Origin: CAKZNE01 sp040222435
Lineage (GTDB): Bacteria > Bacteroidota > Bacteroidia > Flavobacteriales > Schleiferiaceae
Length of the DNA: 64,000 nucleotides
Assembly: GCA_965212245.1 (NCBI GenBank)
Contig: OZ243107.1
Coordinates: forward strand, 2,170,001 to 2,234,000
Direction: 5' to 3'
The position numbers were made by a program, and so were the translations under genes. Numbering within the stretch: position 1 is the stretch's first letter; the number at the start of each line of letters is the position of its first letter. The notes beneath the pieces are model-generated. The model worked only from the letters and a program-made list of their open reading frames with translations, had not been told where the DNA came from and did not search any database. Shown here one piece after another: positions 25,623 to 34,062 of this stretch.

Positions 25623-25694
25623 GCCGATGTAGCTCAGGGGTAGAGCGTTTCCTTGGTAAGGAAGAGGTCAGGGGTTCAAATCCCCTCATTGGCT
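25623..25694 (+). tRNA. tRNA-Thr(GGT)
   Basis: 72 bases. Acceptor GCCGATG/CATTGGC with a G-T pair, anticodon stem TTTCC/GGAAG around loop TTGGTAA with anticodon GGT at 25655-25657, T-arm AGGGGTTCAAATCCCCT. It is the second threonine tRNA in the cluster and covers ACY codons. Confidence 0.97.
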
Positions 25695-25696
25695 CT

Positions 25697-25726
25697 AAGT
25701 GAAAGACCACGGTGGTCTCGCTTTTA
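25697..25726 (+). terminator. hairpin with T tract between the tRNA cluster and tuf
   Basis: AAGTG pairs with CGCTT as the outer helix and AGACC with GGTCT as the inner one around ACGGT; TTTT follows. It starts three bases after tRNA-Thr(GGT) and 35 bases before tuf. With no convincing promoter between it and tuf, it is probably a partial terminator that sets tRNA versus EF-Tu levels. Confidence 0.55.
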
Positions 25727-25760
25727 TATATGATTAAATAAAAACTAAGTTTTAAGAACC

Positions 25761-26948
25761 ATGGCAAAAGAAACATTCAAAAGGGATAAGCCCCACTTGA
25801 ACATCGGTACCATTGGACACGTTGACCACGGTAAGACTACCTTGACTGCGGCTATTACCACCGTATTAGCTAATGCAGGTCTTTCCGAACTTCGTTCCTT
25901 CGACTCTATCGATAACGCTCCTGAAGAAAAAGAAAGGGGTATTACTATCAATACTTCTCACGTAGAGTACCAAACTGCTAACCGTCACTATGCTCACGTT
26001 GACTGTCCTGGTCACGCGGATTACGTAAAGAATATGGTTACTGGTGCTGCTCAGATGGACGGTGCTATCCTGGTAGTTGCTGCTACTGATGGTCCTATGC
26101 CTCAAACTCGTGAACACATTCTTCTTGGCCGCCAGGTAGGTATTCCCCGCATCGTTGTATTCATGAATAAAGTGGATATGGTTGATGATGAAGAGCTTCT
26201 TGAACTAGTGGAAATGGAAATCCGTGAATTGCTTTCTTTCTACGAATATGATGGTGATAACTCACCTGTTATTCAGGGTTCTGCTCTTGGCGCACTTAAC
26301 GGTGAGCAAAAATGGGTAGATACTGTAATGTCTCTCATGGAAGCTGTTGATGTTTGGATCGAGGAACCAGAGCGTGATATTGAGAAGCCATTCTTAATGC
26401 CAATCGAAGACGTTTTCTCAATTACTGGTCGTGGTACTGTGGCTACTGGTCGTATTGAAACGGGTGTAGCTAATACGGGTGATGCAGTTGAGATCATTGG
26501 ATTCGGTGATGAGAAGTTAAATTCTACCATTACTGGTGTTGAAATGTTCCGTAAGATTCTTGATCGTGGTGAAGCTGGTGATAACGTGGGTATTCTTTTG
26601 CGTGGTATAGAAAAAACTGACATCCGCAGAGGTATGGTAATCTGTAAGCCAGGTTCTATTACTCCTCATACCAAATTCAAAGCTGAGGTATATATTCTTA
26701 AGAAAGAAGAGGGTGGACGTCATACTCCATTCCACAACAGATATCGTCCTCAGTTCTACTTGCGTACTACTGATATAACTGGCGAAATTCACTTGCCGGA
26801 AGGAACAGAAATGGTAATGCCTGGTGATAACGTTTCTATCACTGTTGAGCTTATCGCTCCTGTAGCTATCAATAAAGGTCTTCGCTTCGCTATCCGTGAA
26901 GGTGGTAGAACTGTTGGTGCCGGACAGGTAACAGAGATTACTGAATAG
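25761..26948 (+). CDS. tuf: elongation factor Tu
   Basis: 395 residues, full length. It delivers aminoacyl-tRNA to the ribosome as a GTP complex. G-motifs: GHVDHGKTTL (G1), RGITINTSHVEYQ (switch I/G2), DCPGHADYVK (G3), NKVD (G4) and SAL near residue 174 (G5). Domain 2 begins near residue 210 (SITGRGTVATGRIETG), domain 3 near residue 300 and ends GRTVGAGQVTEI. It is cotranscribed with four tRNAs upstream and, possibly through read-through, with tRNA-Trp and secE downstream. Confidence 0.98.
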   Translation: MAKETFKRDKPHLNIGTIGHVDHGKTTLTAAITTVLANAGLSELRSFDSIDNAPEEKERGITINTSHVEYQTANRHYAHVDCPGHADYVKNMVTGAAQMDGAILVVAATDGPMPQTREHILLGRQVGIPRIVVFMNKVDMVDDEELLELVEMEIRELLSFYEYDGDNSPVIQGSALGALNGEQKWVDTVMSLMEAVDVWIEEPERDIEKPFLMPIEDVFSITGRGTVATGRIETGVANTGDAVEIIGFGDEKLNSTITGVEMFRKILDRGEAGDNVGILLRGIEKTDIRRGMVICKPGSITPHTKFKAEVYILKKEEGGRHTPFHNRYRPQFYLRTTDITGEIHLPEGTEMVMPGDNVSITVELIAPVAINKGLRFAIREGGRTVGAGQVTEITE

Positions 26949-26985
26949 AAAGTTACAGCCGTCTGTAAAAGGAGGGCTTAACATA

Positions 26986-26993
26986 TAATTTTG
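26986..26993 (+). promoter_or_regulatory. candidate -7 box upstream of tRNA-Trp/secE
   Basis: TAATTTTG matches TAnnTTTG. It sits 38 bases after tuf and 46 before tRNA-Trp. I do not see a good TTTG 17-21 bases upstream, so strength is uncertain. A strong hairpin starts six bases downstream, near the expected transcript start. Confidence 0.4.
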
Positions 26994-26998
26994 GTAGA

Positions 26999-27028
26999 AA
27001 AGGTGCTCCCGTTTTCGGGATCACCTTT
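26999..27028 (+). terminator. strong stem-loop between tuf and tRNA-Trp
   Basis: AAAGGTG pairs with CACCTTT (26999-27005, 27022-27028) and TCCCG with CGGGA (27007-27011, 27016-27020) around TTTT; one C-T mismatch separates the helices. There is no T run after it, so it may be a 5' stabilising or processing hairpin instead of a terminator of tuf. Confidence 0.45.
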
Positions 27029-27038
27029 CTGCCTAAAT

Positions 27039-27111
27039 ACGGGTGTAGCTCAGCTGGTAGAGCAGCGGTCTCCAAAACCGAAGGTCGTGAGTTCGATTCT
27101 TACCACCCGTG
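27039..27111 (+). tRNA. tRNA-Trp(CCA)
   Basis: 73 bases. Acceptor ACGGGTG/CACCCGT, D-arm GCTC...GAGC, anticodon loop CTCCAAA with anticodon CCA at 27072-27074, T-arm GTGAGTTCGATTCTTAC. It lies 14 bases before secE, the arrangement usual in Bacteroidota and many other bacteria. Confidence 0.97.
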
Positions 27112-27125
27112 CAAAGCATGAAAAT

Positions 27126-27317
27126 ATGAGTAAAGTACAGGCTTATTTTAAAGATTCATACGATGAACTGGTTCATAAAACAACCTGGCCTACCTGGACA
27201 GAGTTGCAAAAAACAGCAGCCTTGGTGGCTGTGGCTTCCATCGTTATTGCCTTGATCATATTCGCTATGGATAAGATCATCAGTACGGCACTTCAAGCCT
27301 TTTACGGATTATTTTAA
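27126..27317 (+). CDS. secE: preprotein translocase subunit SecE
   Basis: 63 residues from the ATG at 27126; the frame is open further upstream but that part encodes tRNA-Trp. The conserved amphipathic helix is YFKDSYDELVHKTTWPTWTELQKT, followed by one membrane segment (about residues 33-52, ALVAVASIVIALIIFAMD). SecE clamps SecY in the inner membrane translocon. It is the single-helix form typical outside the Enterobacteria, and lies 12 bases before nusG. Confidence 0.95.
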   Translation: MSKVQAYFKDSYDELVHKTTWPTWTELQKTAALVAVASIVIALIIFAMDKIISTALQAFYGLF

Positions 27318-27329
27318 TTACCGGTTTAG

Positions 27330-27875
27330 ATGAGTGACGGAAAGAAATGGTTTGTTGTAAGAGCTATCTCCGGCCAGGAGAATAAAATAAAGACTTACAT
27401 CGAGAATGAAATTGAATATGCCGGGTTAGAAAGATTTCTAGGTCAGGTTCTGGTGCCTCAGGAAAAAGTTTATCAAATCCGAAACGGTAAAAAAGTCAGT
27501 AAAGAAAGGAATTACTTCCCTGGCTATATTATGGTTGAGGCTGATCTGGTTGGAGAATTGGTGCATACCATTAAAGGTGTGCAGGGTGTAATCGGGTTTT
27601 TAGGTGAAACCAAAGGTGGAGATCCTGTACCCATTCGCCAGGCAGAAGTGAATCGTATGCTGGGTAAGGTTGACGAACTGGCTGAAACAGACGAACAGAT
27701 CAATATACCTTATATAATAGGTGAAACTGTAAAAGTGATTGACGGACCGTTTAACGGGTTTAACGGAACCATTGAAAGGATAAATGAAGAAAAGCGCAAG
27801 CTTGAAGTAATGGTGAAAATATTTGGACGTAAAACTCCATTGGAACTCTCCTATATGCAGGTAGAGAAGGAATAA
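27330..27875 (+). CDS. nusG: transcription termination/antitermination factor NusG
   Basis: 181 residues. The N-terminal NGN domain (KWFVVRAISGQENKIKTYIE, then QVLVPQEKVYQIRNGKK and NYFPGYIMVEADL) binds RNA polymerase. The C-terminal KOW domain starts at GETVKVIDGPFNGFNGTIERINEEKRKLEVMVKIFGR and contacts Rho or S10. Full length, no insertion. Followed by an 85-base leader before rplK. Confidence 0.96.
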   Translation: MSDGKKWFVVRAISGQENKIKTYIENEIEYAGLERFLGQVLVPQEKVYQIRNGKKVSKERNYFPGYIMVEADLVGELVHTIKGVQGVIGFLGETKGGDPVPIRQAEVNRMLGKVDELAETDEQINIPYIIGETVKVIDGPFNGFNGTIERINEEKRKLEVMVKIFGRKTPLELSYMQVEKE

Positions 27876-27960
27876 GAAGAGATTGTGAGCTCAATATAAA
27901 GCCCAGGAAGCTTCCAACCTGGCACCAGAGTTTTAGATATAAAAACAAAGCAAGAAACAA

Positions 27961-28398
27961 ATGGCTAAAGAAGTAAGCGCATTAATTAAGCTTCAGGTAA
28001 GAGGTGGCGCGGCCAACCCTTCACCTCCCGTAGGCCCTGCACTGGGTGCAAAAGGGGTGAACATCATGGAATTCTGTAAACAGTTTAACGCTCGTACACA
28101 GGATAAGCAAGGGAAGGTACTACCGGTAATTATTACCGTGTACATGGACAAATCGTTTGAATTTGTCATTAAAACTCCCCCTGCTGCCGTACAGTTAATG
28201 GAAGCAGCCAAGGTCAAAAAAGGATCACCACAATCCAACCTTCAAAAGGTAGGTAAAGTGTCCTGGGATCAGGTGAAAACCATTGCAGAAGACAAGATGC
28301 AAGACCTGAATGCCTTTACTATAGAATCCGCTATGAGAATGGTGGCTGGTACTGCCAGAAGTATTGGATTAACCGTAACTGGTACTAAACCATTTTAA
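27961..28398 (+). CDS. rplK: 50S ribosomal protein L11
   Basis: 145 residues, full length. N-terminal domain with the proline-rich NPSPPVGPALGAKGVNIMEFCKQFN (thiostrepton region), C-terminal rRNA-binding domain with KVGKVSWDQVKTIAEDKM and SAMRMVAGTARSIGL. L11 forms the GTPase-associated centre of the large subunit with L10/L12. A short hairpin lies in the leader at 27903-27922. Confidence 0.97.
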   Translation: MAKEVSALIKLQVRGGAANPSPPVGPALGAKGVNIMEFCKQFNARTQDKQGKVLPVIITVYMDKSFEFVIKTPPAAVQLMEAAKVKKGSPQSNLQKVGKVSWDQVKTIAEDKMQDLNAFTIESAMRMVAGTARSIGLTVTGTKPF

Positions 28399-28419
28399 TC
28401 GTAAAAATTCAGAAAGAAA

Positions 28420-29109
28420 ATGGCGACTATAGGTAAAAAAAGAAAAGAAGCCCTGACCAAGATCGATAAGAATACTACTTATTCTTTAGATGAGGCCAGT
28501 GCTTTGGTAAAGGAAACTACCACAACCAAGTTCGATGCCTCTGTTGATGTAGCCGTACGTTTAGGAGTGGACCCACGTAAAGCCAATCAAATGGTACGTG
28601 GTGTTGTAACTCTTCCGCACGGTACAGGAAAGGATATAAAGGTATTGGCCCTGGTTACGGCTGATAAAGAACAGGAAGCAAAGGATGCAGGAGCAGACTA
28701 CGCAGGACTGGATGAGTATATTGAAAAGATCAAAGGTGGATGGACTGATGTAGACGTAATCGTAACCATGCCTAGCGTTATGGGTAAGATTGGTCCTTTA
28801 GGTAGAGTATTGGGCCCGCGCGGACTGATGCCAAACCCTAAAACAGGTACAGTTACAATGGATGTGGCCAAGGCTGTTTCCGAAGTAAAAGCTGGTAAGA
28901 TAGACTTTAAAGTAGATCGTTACGGTATTGTACATGCATCCGTTGGTAAAGTATCTTTTGATAAAGACAAGATCCGTGAGAATGCTGAAGAGCTGATCAA
29001 AACGTTGATCCGTATGAAGCCTTCTGCTGCTAAGGGAACTTATATCAAAAGCATTAGCATCAGCTCTACAATGAGCCCTGGTGTGGCTGTTGACGCTAAG
29101 TCCATCTAA
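28420..29109 (+). CDS. rplA: 50S ribosomal protein L1
   Basis: 229 residues, full length. Conserved blocks are KFDASVDVAVRLGVDPRKANQMVRG, LPHGTGKDIKVLAL, GPLGRVLGPRGLMPNPKTGTV and the C-terminal MKPSAAKGTYIKSISISSTMSPGV. L1 binds 23S helices 76-78 at the E-site stalk and in many bacteria represses the L11-L1 mRNA. It lies 21 bases after rplK. Confidence 0.97.
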   Translation: MATIGKKRKEALTKIDKNTTYSLDEASALVKETTTTKFDASVDVAVRLGVDPRKANQMVRGVVTLPHGTGKDIKVLALVTADKEQEAKDAGADYAGLDEYIEKIKGGWTDVDVIVTMPSVMGKIGPLGRVLGPRGLMPNPKTGTVTMDVAKAVSEVKAGKIDFKVDRYGIVHASVGKVSFDKDKIRENAEELIKTLIRMKPSAAKGTYIKSISISSTMSPGVAVDAKSI

Positions 29110-29134
29110 TAACCTGAAGAAAATCTTTTGAAAA

Positions 29135-29656
29135 ATGACAAAAGAGGAAAAAAATAAAGAAATAGAAAGCCTTGCAGAAATGCTAAAAGGCACAGACATT
29201 CTCTATATTGCTGATATAGCCGGTCTTAATGCCGTTGAAACCAGTAATTTACGTAGGATGTGCCACAAGAATAGCATTAAGCTGAATGTGGTAAAGAATA
29301 CATTGCTTAAAAAGGCGATGGAACGTTCTGAAAAGAACTTTGATGAACTGTTGCCTACCCTGATAGGCAACACCAGCATAATGATTTCAGAAACCGGGAA
29401 CGCTCCTGCTAAGCTTATAAAAGAGTTTAGAAAGAAGTCTAAAAAACCACTTCTGAAAGGTGCTTACGTTGGTGAATCAGTTTATCTTGGTGACGATCAG
29501 GTAGAAGCTCTGTCTACATTAAAATCCAAAGAAGAGCTTATCGGAGACGTTATCATGTTGCTGCAATCTCCTGCCAAAAATGTTATTTCTGCCCTGCAAA
29601 GTGGAAAGAACAAATTGGGCGGCCTTATGAAGGCCTTGGAGGAACGCGCAGCGTAA
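29135..29656 (+). CDS. rplJ: 50S ribosomal protein L10
   Basis: 173 residues. N-terminal domain with the 23S-binding segment DILYIADIAGLNAVETSNLRRMCHKN and VVKNTLLKKAM; the C-terminal helix (ALQSGKNKLGGLMKALEERAA) binds L7/L12 dimers. Length is usual. It begins 25 bases after rplA, leaving no room for the long L10 leader found upstream of rplJ in other phyla. Confidence 0.96.
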   Translation: MTKEEKNKEIESLAEMLKGTDILYIADIAGLNAVETSNLRRMCHKNSIKLNVVKNTLLKKAMERSEKNFDELLPTLIGNTSIMISETGNAPAKLIKEFRKKSKKPLLKGAYVGESVYLGDDQVEALSTLKSKEELIGDVIMLLQSPAKNVISALQSGKNKLGGLMKALEERAA

Positions 29657-29726
29657 TTAAAAGTGTACGCACTAATAGCTTCCATAGATCAATTATTATT
29701 TTTTAAACTAAAAAAGAAGACCAAAA

Positions 29727-30104
29727 ATGGCAGATATCAAAGAATTAGGTGATCAGCTTGTGAACCTGACCGTAAAGGAAGTAAATGAACTGGCAGATTA
29801 CTTAAAAGAAGAACACGGTATTGAGCCTGCTGCTGCAGCGGTGGCTGTTGCCGGACCAGCTGCTGGCGGAGATGCTGGTGCTGCTGAAGAACAATCAGAA
29901 TTTGATGTGATCCTTAAGGCTGCTGGTGGTTCTAAACTTGCTGTTGTTAAGCTTGTAAAAGAACTTACCGGATTAGGACTTAAAGAAGCTAAGGAACTGG
30001 TAGACGGTGCTCCTAAGCCTCTTAAAGAAGGTGTTGCAAAAGACGAAGCAGAAGCTCTTAAAGCTCAATTGGAAGAGGCGGGAGCTGAAGTTGAGATTAA
30101 GTAA
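29727..30104 (+). CDS. rplL: 50S ribosomal protein L7/L12
   Basis: 125 residues. N-terminal dimerisation helices (LGDQLVNLTVKEVNELADYLKEEHG), a flexible Ala/Gly-rich hinge (AAAAVAVAGPAAGGDAGAAEE), and the factor-binding C-terminal domain (EFDVILKAAGGSKLAVVKLVKELTGLGLKEAKELVDGAP). It recruits EF-Tu, EF-G and other GTPases. A strong hairpin follows before rpoB. Confidence 0.97.
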   Translation: MADIKELGDQLVNLTVKEVNELADYLKEEHGIEPAAAAVAVAGPAAGGDAGAAEEQSEFDVILKAAGGSKLAVVKLVKELTGLGLKEAKELVDGAPKPLKEGVAKDEAEALKAQLEEAGAEVEIK

Positions 30105-30135
30105 TCTCAGTCCCTTTCTGCTTTTTATAAAGCTT

Positions 30136-30179
30136 GGTTTAGGTCATCACGCGTTGCGTGATTGACCTAAACCCTTTTG
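30136..30179 (+). terminator. attenuator hairpin between rplL and rpoB
   Basis: GGTTTAGGTC (30136-30145) pairs with GACCTAAACC (30164-30173), and inside it TCACGC (30147-30152) with GCGTGA (30156-30161) around GTT; a one-by-two-base internal loop separates them. CTTTTG follows. No promoter is evident before rpoB at 30210, so a fraction of transcripts must pass this signal, as at the same site in E. coli. Confidence 0.75.
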
Positions 30180-30209
30180 TGTTTAGTTTAACTTTATTTC
30201 ATTTCTGTA

Positions 30210-33200
30210 ATGGCCAACAACACGGTTACCAAAAATCCTTCGGAAAGAATAGACTTTGCTTCTATCAAACGCTTCCAATACCCAGATTTCCTGGATATTC
30301 AGTTGCAATCTTTTCAGGATTTTTTCCAATTAGATACTAAACCAGGTGATAGACATGACGAAGGATTGTACAAAACATTTAGTGAGAACTTTCCTATCAC
30401 CGATTCACGGAACCAGTTTGTGCTGGAATTCCTGGACTACTTTGTAGATCCGCCACGCTATAGTGAGGAAGAGTGTATTGAAAGGGGCCTCACCTTTAGT
30501 GTACCCCTGAAAGCAAGATTGAAATTATATTGTACCGACCCTGAACATGAGGATTTTGAAACCATTGTACAGGATGTATATTTAGGTACGATCCCTTATA
30601 TGACCCCTCGCGGTACTTTTATCGTAAACGGGGCCGAACGTGTAATTGTATCGCAGCTACACCGTTCTCCTGGTGTGTTCTTTGGCCAGAGTTACCACGC
30701 CAATGGTACCAAACTGTATTCAGCCCGTATTATACCTTTTAAAGGAAGCTGGATTGAATTTGCTACCGATATCAATAACGTGATGTATGCGTATATTGAT
30801 CGTAAGAAAAAATTGCCATTAACCACTTTACTTCGTTCCATAGGTTACGAAAGGGATAAGGATATCCTCGAAATCTTTGACCTTGCGGAAGAAGTAAAAG
30901 TTTCTAAAACCGGTTTGAAGAAAGTAATGGGGCGCAAACTGGCTGCCCGTGTACTTAAAACGTGGGTTGAAGACTTTGTGGATGAAGATACCGGTGAAGT
31001 AGTATCTATTGAACGTAATGAAGTGGTGTTAGACCGTGACACCCTTTTGGAAAAAGACCACATTGAGGAAATCCTTGATGCGGATGTTCAAACGATCCTA
31101 TTACATAAAGAGGATATTGAATCATCTGAATTTGCCATAATTCATAATACATTACAGAAAGATCCTACCAACTCTGAAAAAGAAGCGGTAGAACATATTT
31201 ACCGTCAACTACGTAATGCTGAGCCACCAGATGAGGAAACAGCACGTGGTATTATTGACAAGCTCTTCTTCTCTGAGCAACGTTATAACCTTGGTGAGGT
31301 AGGCCGTTACCGCCTAAACAAGAAACTAGGTCTTGATATTGCAGCTGATACTCAGGTATTGACTAAGGATGATATTCTGAGCATTGTAAAATACCTTATT
31401 GAGCTTATCAACTCAAAAGCTGAAGTGGATGATATTGACCACTTGAGCAACAGACGTGTGCGTACCGTAGGTGAGCAAATGGCTAACCAGTTTGGTGTAG
31501 GTCTTGCCCGTATGGCCCGTACCATTCGTGAACGTATGAATGTACGTGACAACGAAGTATTTACCCCGATTGATCTGATTAACGCGAAGACACTTTCTTC
31601 GGTGATCAACTCTTTCTTCGGTACCAACCAGCTTTCTCAGTTTATGGATCAAACCAATCCACTAGCCGAGATTACGCACAAGCGTAGACTTTCAGCCCTG
31701 GGGCCTGGTGGTCTTTCCCGTGAAAGAGCAGGTTTTGAAGTACGTGATGTTCACTATACGCACTACGGCCGTCTTTGCCCTATTGAAACACCTGAAGGTC
31801 CCAACATTGGTTTGATTTCTTCGATGTGTGTGTACGCTAAAGTGAACCGCATGGGCTTCCTTGAAACCCCCTATCGTAAGGTAGAGGAAGGCAAGGTAGA
31901 TTTCAGTGTAGATCCTGTTTACCTGAGTGCAGAGGAAGAAGAAGAAAAAGTAATTGCACAAGCCAACGCCCCTGTAAAGGATGATGGAAACTTTGAAAAT
32001 GACCGTGTAAAAGCACGTGATGAAGCAGACTATCCGCTTATTGAACCTTCAGAGGTTCATTATATGGACGTTTCGCCCAACCAGATTGCATCCATCTCAG
32101 CATCGCTTATTCCATTTTTGGAGCATGATGATGCAAACCGGGCACTTATGGGCTCTAACATGATGCGCCAGGCCGTACCATTGTTACGTCCTGATGCACC
32201 TGTGGTTGGTACGGGTCTTGAAGGCCGCGTAGCCTCTGACTCACGGGTATTGATTAATGCAGAAGGTGAAGGTGAAGTAGAGTATGTAGACTCAGAAAAG
32301 ATTACAATTCGCTATGAGCGAACGGATGATGATCGTTTGATCAGCTTTGATGATGATACCAAGACCTATAATCTGGTTAAGTTCCGTAAAACCAACCAGG
32401 GTACGTGTATAAATATTAAGCCCATTGTTGTTAAAGGGCAAAAGGTAAGTAGAGGACAGGTGCTTTGTGAAGGTTATGCTACTGAAGGTGGTGAGCTTGC
32501 ACTGGGTCGTAACATGCAGGTAGCATTTATGCCCTGGAAAGGTTACAACTTTGAGGATGCGATCGTGATCTCTGAGAAAGTAGTTCGCGAAGATATCTTT
32601 ACCTCTATCCACATTGATGAATATTCACTGGAAGTACGTGATACCAAGTTAGGTGCAGAAGAACTTACTGCGGATATTCCTAACGTAAGTGAAGAGGCTA
32701 CACGGGAATTGGATGAAAACGGAATTATCCGCATCGGTGCAGAAGTAAAGCCGGGTGACATCCTTATTGGAAAGATCACTCCGAAAGGAGAGTCAGATCC
32801 CACTCCGGAGGAAAAATTGCTTCGTGCCATCTTTGGTGATAAAGCGGGTGATGTAAAAGATGCTTCCTTGAAAGCTTCTCCTTCTTTGAGTGGAGTAGTT
32901 ATAAGTAAGAAACTTTTCTCACGTTCCGTGAAGGATAAGAAAACCCGTATTAAGGATAAAGAAGTTCTGGAAAAACTGGATGATGAGCACAACATGAGAG
33001 TGGAAGTGCTGCGTCAGAAATTCCTGGAAAAACTCAATATACTGGTAGCTGGTAAAACCAGCCAGGGTGTGAAGAACGACCTGAATGAGGACGTGATACC
33101 AAAGGGAACCAAGTTTACTCAGAAAATACTGAACAGTATTGACGATTATTCAAGGATTACCGGTGGAACCTGGACTACTGATGATGAGCGCAACGACATG

Positions 33201-34031
33201 ATCACTTCTTTGATCCATAATTACAAGATCAAAGTAACGGATCAGGTAGGTATCTATAAGCGTGAGAAATTTACCATTAGTGTGGGTGATGAGTTACCCT
33301 CCGGTATTGTTAAACTGGCTAAAGTTTACATTGCTAAAAAGCGTAAGCTTAAAGTGGGTGATAAGATGGCCGGACGTCACGGTAACAAAGGTATCGTGGC
33401 TCGTATTGTACGTCAGGAAGATATGCCATTCCTTGAGGATGGAACTCCTGTGGACATTGTGCTGAACCCATTAGGTGTACCTTCCCGTATGAACATCGGT
33501 CAGATTTATGAAACCGTACTTGGATGGGCCGGTAAGAAATTAGGTCGCAAGTTTGCTACTCCAATCTTTGATGGTGCTTCTATCGAAGATATTAACAAGC
33601 TTACTGATGAGGCTGGAATTCCGCGTTTCGGACATACTTATCTGTACGATGGTGGTACCGGAGAGCGTTTCCACCAGGCTGCATCCGTGGGTGTGATCTA
33701 TATGCTTAAGCTGGGCCACATGGTTGATGATAAGATGCACGCCCGTTCTATCGGACCATACTCTCTTATTACACAACAGCCTCTCGGTGGTAAAGCACAA
33801 TTCGGAGGTCAGCGTTTCGGAGAGATGGAGGTTTGGGCCCTGGAAGCATTTGGAGCCTCAAACATCCTGAGAGAGATCCTTACCGTTAAGTCGGATGATG
33901 TGGTAGGTAGGGCTAAAACCTACGAGACCATTGTGAAAGGTGATCCTATGCCTGAACCAGGTATTCCTGAATCATTCAACGTATTGTTACACGAATTGAA
34001 TGGATTGGGTCTCAAGATTACGTTGGATTAA
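30210..34031 (+). CDS. rpoB: DNA-directed RNA polymerase subunit beta
   Basis: 1273 residues, full length for Bacteroidota. Start block SERIDFASIKRFQYPDFLDIQLQSF; the rifampicin pocket is FGTNQLSQFMDQTNPL followed by THKRRLSALGPGG and the TPEGPNIGLI motif, all of wild-type (sensitive) form. Further blocks are KGYNFEDAIVISE, the GDKMAGRHGNKG catalytic-region motif, and the C-terminal GGKAQFGGQRFGEMEVWALEA. It forms one jaw of the polymerase active centre. It is 31 bases upstream of rpoC. Confidence 0.98.
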   Translation: MANNTVTKNPSERIDFASIKRFQYPDFLDIQLQSFQDFFQLDTKPGDRHDEGLYKTFSENFPITDSRNQFVLEFLDYFVDPPRYSEEECIERGLTFSVPLKARLKLYCTDPEHEDFETIVQDVYLGTIPYMTPRGTFIVNGAERVIVSQLHRSPGVFFGQSYHANGTKLYSARIIPFKGSWIEFATDINNVMYAYIDRKKKLPLTTLLRSIGYERDKDILEIFDLAEEVKVSKTGLKKVMGRKLAARVLKTWVEDFVDEDTGEVVSIERNEVVLDRDTLLEKDHIEEILDADVQTILLHKEDIESSEFAIIHNTLQKDPTNSEKEAVEHIYRQLRNAEPPDEETARGIIDKLFFSEQRYNLGEVGRYRLNKKLGLDIAADTQVLTKDDILSIVKYLIELINSKAEVDDIDHLSNRRVRTVGEQMANQFGVGLARMARTIRERMNVRDNEVFTPIDLINAKTLSSVINSFFGTNQLSQFMDQTNPLAEITHKRRLSALGPGGLSRERAGFEVRDVHYTHYGRLCPIETPEGPNIGLISSMCVYAKVNRMGFLETPYRKVEEGKVDFSVDPVYLSAEEEEEKVIAQANAPVKDDGNFENDRVKARDEADYPLIEPSEVHYMDVSPNQIASISASLIPFLEHDDANRALMGSNMMRQAVPLLRPDAPVVGTGLEGRVASDSRVLINAEGEGEVEYVDSEKITIRYERTDDDRLISFDDDTKTYNLVKFRKTNQGTCINIKPIVVKGQKVSRGQVLCEGYATEGGELALGRNMQVAFMPWKGYNFEDAIVISEKVVREDIFTSIHIDEYSLEVRDTKLGAEELTADIPNVSEEATRELDENGIIRIGAEVKPGDILIGKITPKGESDPTPEEKLLRAIFGDKAGDVKDASLKASPSLSGVVISKKLFSRSVKDKKTRIKDKEVLEKLDDEHNMRVEVLRQKFLEKLNILVAGKTSQGVKNDLNEDVIPKGTKFTQKILNSIDDYSRITGGTWTTDDERNDMITSLIHNYKIKVTDQVGIYKREKFTISVGDELPSGIVKLAKVYIAKKRKLKVGDKMAGRHGNKGIVARIVRQEDMPFLEDGTPVDIVLNPLGVPSRMNIGQIYETVLGWAGKKLGRKFATPIFDGASIEDINKLTDEAGIPRFGHTYLYDGGTGERFHQAASVGVIYMLKLGHMVDDKMHARSIGPYSLITQQPLGGKAQFGGQRFGEMEVWALEAFGASNILREILTVKSDDVVGRAKTYETIVKGDPMPEPGIPESFNVLLHELNGLGLKITLD

Positions 34032-34062
34032 TATTTAGAACAGAACTTAATTTCCTATATAC

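Noticed and set aside
26991..27125. An upstream extension of secE that would add 45 residues
   Set aside because: The extension translates the tRNA-Trp gene; secE proteins start at the ATG at 27126.
29110..29134. A ribosomal protein L10 leader before rplJ
   Set aside because: Only 25 bases separate rplA and rplJ, too few for the known structure.
29657..29726. The 70-base rplJ-rplL gap as regulatory RNA
   Set aside because: It is A/T rich with no stable pairing visible by eye.
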